64,000 nucleotides of DNA from the NCBI RefSeq assembly GCF_019112545.1, contig NW_025064905.1, forward strand, positions 372,784-436,783, given 5' to 3'. The notes beneath the pieces were generated by a model that was not told where the DNA came from, did not search any database, and saw only the letters and a list, made by a program, of their open reading frames with translations. The position numbers and the translations under genes are program-made. The DNA is from Guyanagaster necrorhizus (Eukaryota; Basidiomycota; Agaricomycetes; Agaricales; Physalacriaceae). Within the stretch, counting starts at the first letter, position 1. Every line of letters begins with the position of its first letter. Positions 33,247 to 44,347 of this stretch are shown piece after piece.

Positions 33247-34489
33247 TTACGAAGACATGCATATCGTAGCTAATGAAGGGTAGTTCCGTTGACGTGATGC
33301 TTCCTGGCACAGACAAGCTACGACAGCCTTAACAGACTTGAAAACCTCCGGGTCATGTATATAATTGTCTGCATGGGCAAGCACCTCATCCATACTATCC
33401 CACTCATCAAGGTCAACTCTTCCCGCCCCGTATCTAACGTTAAACCTGAAGTACGTACCCGGAATATCGGTGTATTGTCTGGCGAGCTCATCCGCAACTT
33501 TATCGCAATCAATCGCAATACTCGCCAAGACTTTAACGAGCTGCGAACGAAAGATCTTCTGCATACCTTCTGTCTCTCGCAATCCATAGCTCACTGGTTT
33601 TCCCATTCCGATACTGACGAAAACCCCAACGCGTCGGCTGCCTCCATACAACATCATTGCTTCGTCCCTCACTTCTTTGGCAGGATTGTGGGTTCCGAAG
33701 CTTGTTCCAGTGAATCGATGTGTGTAATTTCCATCTCCTGTGATATCGATAGGCTTGAACAACGCTGGAGTGGCGGTGGTCGCACGGACCGCTTCCCAGA
33801 TTGTGCAGTCGGAGACTGGACCTCCATTAGGTACCCTATAAGTGCGGAGACGCTGAGGGGACTTTATGCTGACACCCATCAATGCGCAGGAAAAACTATC
33901 AACGTTGATGATAAATGTATAAAATAAACTTGAAACGAAAGGGCACAGACGTATTTCCCATTGAATCGTTCCCCGATTCGGGATCGATTAGTAGCTCATC
34001 CTCTTTGTAATCTTCCTTTCTTCCTTTGACGATGCTCTTCACCTCCATTTCCAGTGCAGATGCCTCGAATCTTCCATCTTTCAGATGCCGTTGGTTCGAG
34101 CACCTAAATACACATGAAGCAATTTGATTGTAACGTCGTAGGGCTTGCTTAGTGGACATTTTTAGTCGTCCGAGCATGATTGCGACCACACTGGAGTGAT
34201 ACTATCAGAATGAACATTGAGCTTGTGAATGCTGGGTGCTCACCCCCCCGTACCGGAACCACCGATAAGGTGAAAATATTCGCAAGGTTTGGGTATGCGG
34301 TCGAGTCCATTACGCCGCTTGATGCCTTTCATGATCGCGTGAAGAACAAGAATTCCGGATGCGCCGTGTATGCCTCCCCCGTCTTGTGATAGCAATGATA
34401 ACAGTCAAGCAGATGACTCTGTGATATAAGAACTCACCAAGTGAGAGCAAGTTCACAGGAGGTTCACTGGCAGTCGGAGAAACGAGCAT
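33247..34489 (-). CDS. Patatin-like protein lacking catalytic residues
   Basis: Four exons (34489-34438, 34382-34244, 34190-33951, 33895-33247) join in frame to 359 residues, typical of a stand-alone fungal patatin domain. The oxyanion loop is present as LSLDGGGIHGASGILVL, followed by the helix after the nucleophile (VVAIMLGRLKMS) and the AVRATTATPALFKPI segment seen in active patatins. However, the nucleophile elbow reads GGSGTGG where active members have GTSTG, and the dyad site reads FTGTSFGTHNP where DGG or DGA is expected. Both catalytic Ser and Asp therefore appear lost. The frame is intact, so it may act as a binding or scaffold protein rather than as a phospholipase. Confidence 0.8.
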
Positions 34490-34639
34490 CGCAACGCGGC
34501 AAAATCTAGACTGAAATTTCAAGGTGCTCGTTGGGAGGCAGGAACTTAATGAAGCCAGACGCCGTTGATAGCGCCGAGTCACATGATGGCGAAAGCCTCA
34601 AAACGGATTGAGGCGCCAGAACTGGTCCTTTTTCCTAAT

Positions 34640-35972
34640 TCCGCCCGAGTCGTTCAAATAGAACTTGTGCATCGAGTCCCGATGGTCCAAGACTGTCGAC
34701 TCTTCCCTAGCTCTTGGGATGATCCTGCTCGCTGATGAGCAAACAGAATTGGTTTACGTTTTGGCATCTGACTGTATTCCGCAGGTTTGTATATTATGGT
34801 GAAGGGTAAGCTTGGATCGGTACCACATTTGGATATTCCTGAGCGCATCGGCGAAGTTACTCAACCGTGGGTCACCTTCCAATGGATATCAGATCCATCG
34901 GTATGCTATTTACAGTGTCTACGATGACTATTAACCCCGATTTGGTCTGTTCAGGAAGAACGAAATATTCCCCTCATCAAGAAACTAGAGCAGAAATGCC
35001 TCACTGTTGCTCAACGGCAGATGGTGTCGAAGATTTTTGATATACCTTATCGTTATAAGTACGTCGTTGAGACGAATACTTCACTCGTGTCGCACGTTCT
35101 ATCCATTTCTCGGGGTCGGTGTGCATGGGTAGACAGTACATCCACGAGCCAGCTAATCTTCCCTACTCCTGGGCTTCTCTTTACGATGCGTTCTTTCAAG
35201 AGGCTAGGAATGATATGCAAGACAATCTCTTAAGCGCATTCTCGTTTCCCTCGAGTTTGAATTGCTCTCAGCTATAAGCCAAGATGGTCTCTACGCGGAG
35301 AGCCAATGCCAAAGATCACGCACATCGTACCGGATGCGGTGTATTACGCTTCGCTTCCCCCACCCTCAAGCCATCCAGATGTCGACGAGGATGCCATCTG
35401 GGATCAACTGTCTATAGAATATGATCTTCCGTTGAACTCAGAGTCCCGATACTGATTGTCGAAATACGTCAAAAAAACTAGCTTATTTGTCGACGACAGA
35501 ATCACACGGCATAAAGCTCACCTCTTCATGGCGATGGCCTCCGCTACAGGACTGTACCAAATTCTTGGTTTAAATGACAGATTCCCGGAGGACAACTTCC
35601 CATTTCTTATTTTTTATCATCTGATATCATGTTTAAACCAGTTTCATCTTGCCTATTTGGATATGCAGTATGATATACTAGTCGATTGGGATCTTAAGTA
35701 ACCTCTGGACATTCTGCATATGCGCTTAGCCCTGGCCAATCTCCAGCACATCGCAAAACGTCTTGGGGAAAGATGTTCTAGCTGCATATTCGGGGGTGTT
35801 TGAAAGGAAGGAGACGGGAACTTCCTTCTGTTGGAAACATGTTGAGCACACTTCGGTGCCGGAAGAGCTAAACCCTGCGCTCGTTGACTATGTGTCAGGA
35901 TGGCGCGAGGGAATGCAATGGCATCGGTCTGCCAAAGACGACGACGGGAGTGGTGAACCTGATGCCAAGTAG
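34640..35972 (+). pseudogene. Broken gene of unknown function
   Basis: Several plus-strand frames look coding but need frameshifts to join. Near 34730-34800 the frame LMSKQNWFTFWHLTVFRRF follows PSSWDDPAR after a shift, and another shift near 34808 is needed to reach KLGSVPHLDIPERIGEV. A good GT-AG intron then leads to ERNIPLIKKLEQK and IFDIPYRYKYVVE. Later blocks are YIHEPANLPYSWASLYDAFFQEAR, cut by frame changes, MPKITHIVPDAVYYASLPPP, and a segment around 35456-35972. I do not recognise the family. The lesions suggest a decayed gene, though missed introns could explain some of them. Confidence 0.4.
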
Positions 35973-36170
35973 ACACTTTGAGCGTAAATGACACCGCAAC
36001 ATGCAAAGAATAACATACAGTCTTGTATCTTTCTAGTAGCTTACATTTACCGTACTACTCGTAGAAACTAGATCGTGATTCGGAGTTCGCGGACCGGGAC
36101 CAAGTTTAGTAAATAATGGGCACAGCCACGGACTTTATATTTCCCTACATTTCACCAAATTTTCACCACT

Positions 36171-37062
36171 ATGAATCCTCATAGTTCAGACGAAGACAAC
36201 GACGCACCGGAGGCTGTCTCACTTTCCCAATCCAAGAAACTCATCCAACAGCAAAATTCTTCTATTCAGCAATTTGAAAATGCTCAAAAACAGAAAACGC
36301 GAGCGAAGAACCGTGAACGGGACCGCAAGTTGAAGGACCAAGCCCAAGGACGGAAGAAGGGGAAAGGGAAGGAGGCGGTTGTTGACAAGGAAGATGAGGA
36401 GAGCTCCGGTGATGATGAAGGCGATAACGATGCTATTGCCCGGATGCAGCGAGCAATGAAAGAGGCCGGGGAGGAAAGCGACGAGGATATGGATGACGAT
36501 GCGGAGATGCATAGCGATGAAGACGAAGAGGAAGGGGAGGAAGAAGAAGAAGAAGAATTTCATGGCTTTGACGCTCCACGAAACTCCAATCACCTCCCAG
36601 ACCACCTGTTCACCGAAGCGGCGACGTTTGTATCTTCCGTTGAGCAGAAAACCAAGCCACAGTCACCAAAAGAGGCAGAAAAGACCAGAAAACGAAAGAG
36701 ATCTTCCACTAATAAGGCCAAGGACCGTGTACTTGGGTGCGTTCTCTCTTGTCTGTATTCTCTAGTGCAGAGGTAACTAATAGACTCTTAGGTCCCGCAT
36801 CATCAGAGCATTACCCTATGAATCTAATAAGCCCCCTTCTGGAACAGCCTCGATGGTCCCTACAGCAAAAGTGCGCAAGTTTCTCGACCGCAATCTGTTT
36901 TTGAGAAAAACAGACAAACGTGTCGGCGGTTGGGAGCGGAGAGCTGGTATGTTCTTTCTCCTGTGGCCAGTACGGCGTTGTATTGATTTTGTGTTAGCAA
37001 ATATTGGGAGCATGAAAATAAACAACGGGCCAGCAGCGCACTTCGTAAGACAACAGTCATGA
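36171..37062 (+). CDS. Nucleolar Utp16/Bud21-like protein (putative)
   Basis: Three exons with introns near 36736-36791 and 36947-37000 encode roughly 260 residues ending GPAAHFVRQQS. The N-terminal half is a highly charged coiled coil (QQQNSSIQQFENAQKQKTRAKNR) followed by long Glu/Asp runs. Next come a short hydrophobic motif NHLPDHLFTEAATFV and a Lys/Arg-rich tail. The C-terminus has a compact basic block (AKVRKFLDRNLFLRKTDKRVGGWERR). This layout resembles fungal U3 snoRNA-associated Utp16/Bud21 proteins that help process 18S rRNA. The family assignment rests on overall composition and a few motifs, so it is tentative. Confidence 0.6.
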
Positions 37063-37080
37063 CACATTCTCCTTGCTGAA

Positions 37081-37440
37081 CTACCACTGCACTATTTTGT
37101 ATATATATACTGGTATGATCTGATGACCGTAGTTGTCGCTATCAAATTGCCAAGTATCGACGGATTCCTCCAGCGCACACTTTTCGTCGAAATTACCTGC
37201 CACGGCCTTCATATCCTCATAGGACGCAAAATGATCCAAGGGGCATGTCGATCCGGGACCGTAAGCATATCCAGGAATTAGAACGGGTGCCTACCTGCGC
37301 GTACATACTCTCGTCACCTGGTAATGTGGCCATCATCTGGTTGGCGACATAATACACGTCGTTACTGCTGTTTCAAGTCGATCATCAAGAGCAACGTATT
37401 CCACAAGCCCAGGACGGATATGAGTCGTACTAAACGATAC
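37081..37440 (-). pseudogene. Unidentified coding remnant
   Basis: Minus-strand frames read NDVYYVANQMMATLPGDESMY and, after a short gap or intron near 37290-37300, VLIPGYAYGPGSTCPLDHF then YEDMKAVAGNFDEKCALEE, ending at a TAG at 37081-37083. A segment just upstream (RPGLVEYVALDDRLETA) needs a frame change to join. The paired cysteines and spacing recall the C-terminal end of secreted histidine acid phosphatases, but I am not sure. There is no upstream remainder before the divergent AIG1 gene, so this is at most the 3' end of a lost gene. Confidence 0.35.
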
Positions 37441-37672
37441 TTAATTACTAGGCGAGCAACTGACCATCCAATATTCCAACATTCAAGTATCCGGGTCAGC
37501 GTCAAAACCAAGCTTCCGAACATGAAACCGCATTCTTCAGTTCTGGTAGTTCCGCAACTTGCCGGGCCTCGGGCCGTCCGTTATGTGAATCTAATGACTA
37601 CCCTTCAACGCGGGAGTCGCACGGTTCTCGCCCTTGACACTGAACTCTTTTGAGTCCTGTTATTTTGGCGCA

Positions 37673-38532
37673 ATGGCATTCTACTCGTTGCCAGTACTTT
37701 TGCACTGCTCTGCTGCCGCCATCATGGTCTGGGGCTTCCGTTGGCTGAACCAACTCCCGTTCTCACCAAAGCAATATGGCTGGCACTATCCTGCTCTGAC
37801 GGTCCTAGGGTTGGTTCTTTGTGCAGTTATTCATGTTGATTCCTCATTTCTTTATTACCTAGGCTTCATGTCGCGTTTCTAGCGATGATCGTAGGGCTAC
37901 TCGTGGATTTCGTGCCTTCACTCAAAGGTAAATGTCAACGGCAATGGGCAGAACGCGTAGACTGAATCACTAATGCGGCAAACGTTTTATAAGCCTTGAG
38001 GACACTCAAGCGCGCTTTAATCATGATTGCCATGCCGGTTAGCCGTGCTCAAGCTCTCCGCTGTTCCTCACCTCACGATGTTTAGGTTGAAGCCGTGATA
38101 GCTTCGATCTACTGGACATTAATCATATTTTTCCCAAACCTCATAAAAATGAAGGCTACTGCGGATGGCGCACCCATACCGTTCCTCCCGTTATCCGTTG
38201 ATCTTTCCTTGCATGCGGTTCCAGGTATCGCACTTGTCGCCGATTTTCTTTTACTGGAGAAGAGATATTCTCGACGGACCGTCGCGCACTACTCAATTCC
38301 TACTGTGGTAGTCTGTACAGCCGCGTATGGCGCTTGGGCAGAATGGTGTGCTAGTATTAATGGTTTCTGTGAGCTGTCTCCCTGCTGAAAACCTGTTTGA
38401 CGTTGATACTTTTTCCTAGTTATGTATCCTTTTCTCACGGACAATCCTTTTGCGATACGACTCGCTATATATGCTGGCGGCGCTAGTGTTGGATATTTAT
38501 CCTTTAGAGTACTTAACGCCATCCATTCTTAG
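37673..38532 (+). CDS. FAR-17a/AIG1-like membrane protein, copy 1
   Basis: Five exons (introns 37810-37862, 37928-37993, 38038-38085, 38369-38419) encode 213 residues with about six hydrophobic helices. The family includes human AIG1 and ADTRP, atypical threonine hydrolases that cleave fatty acid esters of hydroxy fatty acids. The expected nucleophile Thr is in HYPALTVLG at the end of exon 1 and the expected His in SLDLSLHAVPG. The C-terminus ends FRVLNAIHS. A second copy with the same four intron positions and phases lies at 43283-44170. Confidence 0.85.
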
Positions 38533-38695
38533 CCAGTTCATCTACTATCACCTGATACTTGATATATAATTGGTCTTCCATCTTCTAACACAGCTATAGA
38601 TTTGCTTGAACCATTCCGTACTTCCTTTCCAAGAAAAGGGATAATTCCATTGCTAGCCGATTTCTTTTAGCACATATGGTCAGGTGAAAAACCAG

Positions 38696-40224
38696 TCACT
38701 GACCCAGCTCCTTTGGCCTCTCTTGGGCGATCAGATGTCCAGCCCCATCAATCAAGACATTCGACGCGTCCTTCCGAAGGGAAACACGCTCTTGGGTTGC
38801 TCCAGGCATGCCCAACCTGATGCAGCATGAGAAGCCTCCTCGTGACACGATGGACTGGACACTTACTCTATCTCTCCAAAGCCAGGAACCACCCATCGTA
38901 CTTCTATGCGCTCGTCTAGCTCGCCCCTGTACAATCTAACCCATGCCTCATAACAGCCAGTACATGTATCGACAAACATGATCGCCTCCTGTAACGAAGG
39001 AGTCTTCAGGGTGACTTGACCATCCTCCGTCTCATACATGCCAAAGTTGACATAGGACTTCACGACATCCGGATCCCATCTCTGGAAAAACGGGGAAGAT
39101 AGCAGTTGAGAGATAGCCTCTTCCCTGCAAAGGAGTGTTAGCATTGATTAGCGGGCAACGGCTTTAAGCCTACCTGTTTTTCCACCTGTCTCTACGAGTT
39201 AGCGCACCGCGCATGAGGTCATATGAGCGCGGAGACCCAGGCTTTATAATAACGGGATCAACGAGAAAAAGGGAATTAAAAAGAACCGGGCAGTCAAGTG
39301 CTGCCAAGGTGCTGCAGGGAATGAGCAAGAGGTTGGTTTGTATCGGCGACACACACCTAACTGCCCCACCAAATGAATGCCCGACCATAACAACCTTCCG
39401 ATCGGAAAATCCCTGAGACTTGCGAAGGGTCGATTCCGCGGAGGTGACACGTGAGAGGTGCGTTGGGAGGGAGAGGGACGGCTTCGAGGGTATATGATGA
39501 AGCAAGAAATTGAGAATATCGCGAGTGGGATCATGCCAATGGCCTTGAAAGAGACAGAAGAATTATTGTGTGGCACTAGCAAGGAAGTGTCGTCGACCTA
39601 CACATGGAATTAAGTTTTCCTTGATTTAACAATGCTGAATCTCCCTGATTGACAGCGTCCCAGACCCACATTTCGGATAGGTATCGTTCGGATCTCGACG
39701 AGAGAAAGGAGGAAATAGTGGTCTCCCATATCTGAAAAAGCTATGAACAAGTGCTGGGGTAGTAGTAAAATCGCGTTCCGTACCTCCTTACAAAATCCAT
39801 TAGCGTGAGCGAAGAAAAGGGTCAGACCCTTGCCATCCGTGTTCTTCCGAGCGTATCTATTGAAACAGAGCCACAAGAGCTTGTCGTTACGGGTAGTATG
39901 GCCATTCTCCTTCTCTCGCAGTGCTAGCAGTTGTTCTAGTCTCTCGGCCGTTAGCTTTTGTCTATCAGATTTGCTGGAATTGGCGTCAAAGGCTAACTCT
40001 GGGAGTACTGCATCAGGAGAAGAGCGAGGGTAGGCCGCTGGGATAATATGGGTCGTATGGGTCCATCCGTCGGGCAGCCATGCAGGAGAACGCTGTTGGG
40101 ATGGGAGCTGGGGAAGCACTGTGGGAATAGGTGGGGCATCTAGGGGAATCAGTGGTGGGTACTTGTAGCTTTCTGGGTGAGACAAGTTAGGCTGAATGAT
40201 GCTCCAAGATTCGAGACGGGGCAT
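38696..40224 (-). CDS. Alpha/beta hydrolase, Lpx1 / toxin-biosynthesis-protein-like
   Basis: The gene runs from MPRLESWSIIQ at 40224 (first in-frame ATG) to a TGA at 38696-38698, in several exons. The core shows LTLFFAHANGFCKE, the oxyanion strand of the fold, then the nucleophile elbow VVMVGHSFGGAV and, after the cap region, the C-terminal catalytic His in LIDGAGHLIAQERP. This layout matches the fungal group containing peroxisomal lipase Lpx1 and proteins annotated as toxin biosynthesis proteins. The C-terminus ends GQ, with no peroxisomal SKL-type signal. The natural substrate is unknown; a role in any toxin pathway is not implied by context. Confidence 0.8.
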
Positions 40225-41930
40225 AACGTGAAAATAATCCAGCAAAAGACTTTGTGGTCGATGAAAGAGAAGTCAAGAGGTCGGAGGTTAGAGAAACCGG
40301 TATATGAAGCGAAGTTGATCGATCATCCGGCAACTTAGTAGCCGAGAGCCCGCGATTAGGGGCATATTTTTAACAAAAAAGAATTGTTTACTTCGTACTT
40401 TACCTATGTTAGCTATGTATGATTGAATATAACGTGAACACAATGAAATAATTATCCAGGAACAAAACGACAAGGTGTTTAGATGGCCCAATCTAATTGA
40501 CCAGTTTTAACACATGTCAGAGTTGTGCAGATATACGCCTCCGAAGTATCGGCATAGCTTGCTTTGGAGGAGGAACACCAGAAGCTGCCGAATGCGAGGA
40601 GGTATCTGGGATCCTGACGCACCCAACATTGATCGAATGCATAGCTTTCAGAGTCGTCTTGAAACGGTCGTCAGTGTCATTATTATATGATTCATAGAGT
40701 TTGCAAGTCCTAACACTGCAGGGCATTGGTGAGTAAAAGTTAGTTAGGAGCGTTATCATCAAGACTCCCCACCAACAGGCAAACTGATTTATAGTACAAA
40801 GTGTAACCGTCACTATGATTATCCCGCTCTTGAAGAGCGGTCGATCTCGACGGTAGTGGCTAAAGAAATAATTTATAACCTTTCAGAGCTCCTAAATTAG
40901 TTTTGTGACAATTGGCATGCAGCAGAGATCTTAACTTGCCTGGATAATCTCCAGCATATACAACTTCTGTAGGGCCGTCTGATGAGGAAGTAGGAATGAG
41001 AGCGTCGCTGACCAGTGACGCAGGAAACATATTGCACTCGTCCGAAAAGCTTATCTTGAAAAACCGATGTTCTGAAGGTAAGTCGAAGGGTCCGTCGCCA
41101 ATACCTAATTTCGTGTCGACGACATGGTGGCTAACCAAGAGGGAGGAGCACAAACGTGAATGCCTAACATGATATCATTTTAGGAGACCTAGTGACGTAG
41201 ACGGGTGCCTAGAATTTACGTACTCATGCTTAAAACACAAATAACTGACTGCGGCTACCAATTGGGCGGCGTCCGAGTCATAGTAGCCAGGTTGCAGCCT
41301 TCCGTCTGGCAGAGGATTTCGATGTCGGTAGTCTTTTCCAAGACTGCGATGGGTACTACTCTATATCGCGCGGAGTATCAAGTCAAGGCATACCTCGAGC
41401 GCAAACACCCCTCTACGCGCAGACCCTACCCGTTTGAAATTTTTGAGATGACGCACTGATCGCTGATCGTTGGTCGTCAATTTTCAGGGTCATGTTTCTG
41501 CCGTCGAATGAAGGAAGTTAGGGCCGGTCTTGGTAGGTCTTGGTTGCAATGTCGAGTCCCTATTAAATACCATCTATAAGCCTACAAAGTATTTCCACCT
41601 AGTTAGGCGCGGCTGTAGTGCATTTCCGACGACCGACGAGCACAACCAGTAATCGCAGTAAGTTGATAATACCGTTTGTCTTTCAGCTGCCGCAATAGCT
41701 GCCAGCCGAGCATACGAATACGCCGTACCAGATCCGATTCGTCATGACCCATCCAATCACAAATGTACGCGCTCTCATTGGCTGATAAGACAGTGACAAA
41801 TGTCAGTGGATCACGTGTGTAACGTAACGCATCCTTGACATTAAAATATTTATTCAATGGAGGTACAAGAATCACTTACTTCTTTCCCTTTCACCACCAC
41901 CATCCACTACTTTCACCTCGGGCTCCTAGC
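40225..41930. other. Interval between hydrolase and iron transporter
   Basis: No intact gene is seen. The interval includes the possible VWA8-like remnant at 40820-41153 and a frame at 41603-41875 (-) that lacks an ATG and any motif. The last part is the promoter and 5' UTR of the iron transporter gene. Confidence 0.4.
40820..41153 (-). pseudogene. Possible VWA8 3'-end remnant
   Basis: A minus-strand frame contains GIGDGPFDLP and, about 50 residues later, VVYAGDYPG. VWA8 in this window has SGDGPEIPLV and, about 30 residues later, YAFAGDYT at the matching exon end (about 44870-44965). A splice with a GC donor after AGDYP leads to TTVEI, resembling VEAI in VWA8, and then stops. The similarity is short and could be chance, but the gene order supports an old local duplication. 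Confidence 0.3.
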
Positions 41931-43015
41931 ATGTCTACTAGCTCACAGTCCACAATAACGGACTCCGCCCCCGCCGTTCCCTTACCAAGTCGTGACTCTT
42001 CACCGAAGACTCGCAAACCTCCTGTATGGCCCATTGACGCCTCGGAAACCACCCAACCAACGCCTTTGCCAGCTAAATGCTCCATGAATTCGAGAGAAAA
42101 CGGCGTTTGCTGCAGAGAACTAAAATCCGAAGAGCGTCATTTGGTTGACCCCGACATTGTGCGGGATGTGTAAGTCTTGCCCGTCAAACGTGTCTTGCTT
42201 GTTACTTAGTTCTCTTCGTGGTCAGAATTATTGGTCTATCTGATGGCCTAACGGTTCCATTTGCCTTGACTGCCGGTCTATCTTCTCTTGGAGAATCAAA
42301 TCTTGTCGTCCTCGGTGGCATTGCCGAGCTCATTGCGGGTGCTATTTCCATGGGTATTGGAGGTTTCCTTGCCTCCCAGGCTGAGCGTGATCACTACCGC
42401 TACCTGCGCGCGCAGACCGCATCTCGTGTTGTACGCAGCTGTGCGGGAGAAATGGAAAGGGAGGTGTCGGACGTTTTGGGTCCCATTGGTGTCGACGAAA
42501 CTACTTGCAGAGCAGTGGCGAAAAGCTTGAGGGATGTCGAGGTGGATGGATATGAAGGTGGTAGGCCATCTACATCGGATGAGGAGAGCGTAGGCCTTCG
42601 GTGGAGCCAGGATGTTGGGTTGACTGCTTTTCTGCTCAAGTTTGGTGAAGGCTTAGGTATGTCATTTATTGGTATTGTTCTATTTTTTCACGCTGACCAT
42701 GCATCTGCAGAGGAAATTCCGACAAAACGGCTCTATATCTCCGCGTTCACGATTGGCATGGGATACCTTCTCGGCGGTCTTATACCTCTTCTCCCTTATT
42801 TCTTCTTCTCTCGTGCAACCGTTGGCCTTATCTATTCATGCATTGTCACCGGGATTGTTCTATTGATATTCGGTGCCGTCAAAGCTCGCGTAACTGGTGC
42901 TGGCACGGGGGCACTTAGTATTCTCTGGGGTGCCTTTTCTACATTACTTGTCGGAGGCATTGCTGCAGGAGCAGCCTTTGGCATCGTGAAAGCACTGGAA
43001 GGGTCGCCGGAGTGA
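41931..43015 (+). CDS. Vacuolar iron/manganese transporter, CCC1/VIT1 family
   Basis: Moves Fe2+ or Mn2+ from cytosol into the vacuole. Three exons (introns 42170-42225 and 42657-42710) encode 324 residues. After an 80-residue Ser/Pro-rich cytosolic tail comes the family signature in TM1-2: GLSDGLTVPFALTAGLSS and GGIAELIAGAISMGIGGFLA, then the cytosolic Glu-rich metal-binding loop with AERDHYRYLRAQ and EMEREVSDVLGPIG. Three more helices follow (YISAFTIGMGYLLGGLIPLLPYFF, then two). Length and helix count match the family. No iron-regulatory element was recognised upstream. Confidence 0.93.
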
Positions 43016-43282
43016 GTGGCGGACAATGGTTCATCGTGTATATTAGTTTTTGGTGACCCGCAATGTTAGAACTTTAATATTTAGACACACGTATTGCACG
43101 CGTATATGAATTGGTATTCAATTCATGTCAACGAAGACATCACAGTAATGACGTTAATCCGCGCCGTTAATCCGTTGGCTCCGAACCGACCCTGACCCTG
43201 CCACTGCCCTGACCTCTTTTTTTTTCTTTTATCATCATCATCACATCGTGAAAGCTGTCCTGCACACCGCCGCTTCACCGTC

Positions 43283-44170
43283 ATGGCATTTTCATCCTCG
43301 CCTGTCCTGCTGCACTCGGTCGCTGCTGCTATCATGGTCTGGGCTCACTCTCAACTCGGAAAGAGCGCCATCGACATTGTCGTTGAGACCCAGTACGGTG
43401 GCCATTACCAATTTTTGACGATCCTTGGGTGAGCTTGATCCTGTCCGTCATCGAGGAATCCTGTACTCACCAACTACGGAGGTTGGTCGCGTCATTGTGC
43501 ACCATGGGAGTGGCATTACTTGTCGACCTCTTTCCTTCAATTTTAGGTCCGTTGTGGGTCTATGTCTCATTTCCTGGTAACAAGGACTGAACCCGTATTT
43601 TCTAGTTCTCAGGTCGCTCAAGCGTGCGATGCTCATGATCTGCATGCCGGTTCGTCGTGTCCGTTAGTCACAGCAAATCACACCTTCTCAGAGTGGTACG
43701 ACACAGGTCGAAGCTGTCATAGTCTCTGTGTATTGGACCCTCCTCCTTCTTTTTCCCAGCCTTATTCTTCAAAAAGACGTCGTTACGGAGCCTACGTCGT
43801 CCCACGATGGCCCGCCACTCGCTAGGACACCCCTGTCCCTGGATCTGGCCATGCATGTTGTTCCAGGTCTCTCACTCGTCATGGACTTCCTGGTCTTTGA
43901 AAAGAAATACTCTCAGGAACTCGTAAAACTTGCGGTTCCTGTGGTCCTCACATGCGGGGGGATGTATAGTTCCTGGGCGGAAAGGAATGCAAAATTGAAT
44001 GGCGGTGTTTGTGAGTTTCCGTTTGGTTACATGGAATCTATTTACCGAATTTCTCAGTCCCATATCCTTTCCTCACTGAAAATCCTTTTGAAACACGATT
44101 GGGCATCTACGTCGGTGCTTGCGCAATTGGATACATTTACTTCCGGGTGCTGAATGCTCTTCACGTTTAG
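43283..44170 (+). CDS. FAR-17a/AIG1-like membrane protein, copy 2
   Basis: Five exons (introns 43429-43481, 43547-43605, 43650-43706, 44011-44057) encode 223 residues. Copy 1 at 37673-38532 has the same intron positions and phases and clear identity: MAF opening, VLLH/AAAIMVW, LKRA.IMI.MP, YWTL, SLDL..H.VPG, FRVLNA.H. The expected catalytic Thr (YQFLTILG) and His (DLAMHVVPG) are both kept. Compared with copy 1 it has about ten extra residues in the loop before the catalytic His. Both copies are likely active paralogues. It converges with VWA8, whose stop is 178 bp away. Confidence 0.87.
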
Positions 44171-44347
44171 ACTACTTAGAGAACGCTAGGTCTCCTTGTG
44201 GCATTATCATCGTTATATTCAGTCTAATGTTTAGTCATTGACGATTAGTATTACTTATAGATACCCGGATTATTGGTTAGATCCGAATAGATCGGTTTGC
44301 ACTGTGTTATTCGCCTGAACATGACTTCGCCTACACCAAGCTATCTG

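Noticed and set aside
38696..40224. Toxin biosynthesis cluster around the alpha/beta hydrolase
   Set aside because: The name comes from a related protein group only. No synthase, transporter or regulator of a secondary-metabolite cluster lies nearby.
41603..41875. 90-residue minus-strand frame
   Set aside because: It begins with a GTG codon, has no ATG at the start and no recognised domain.
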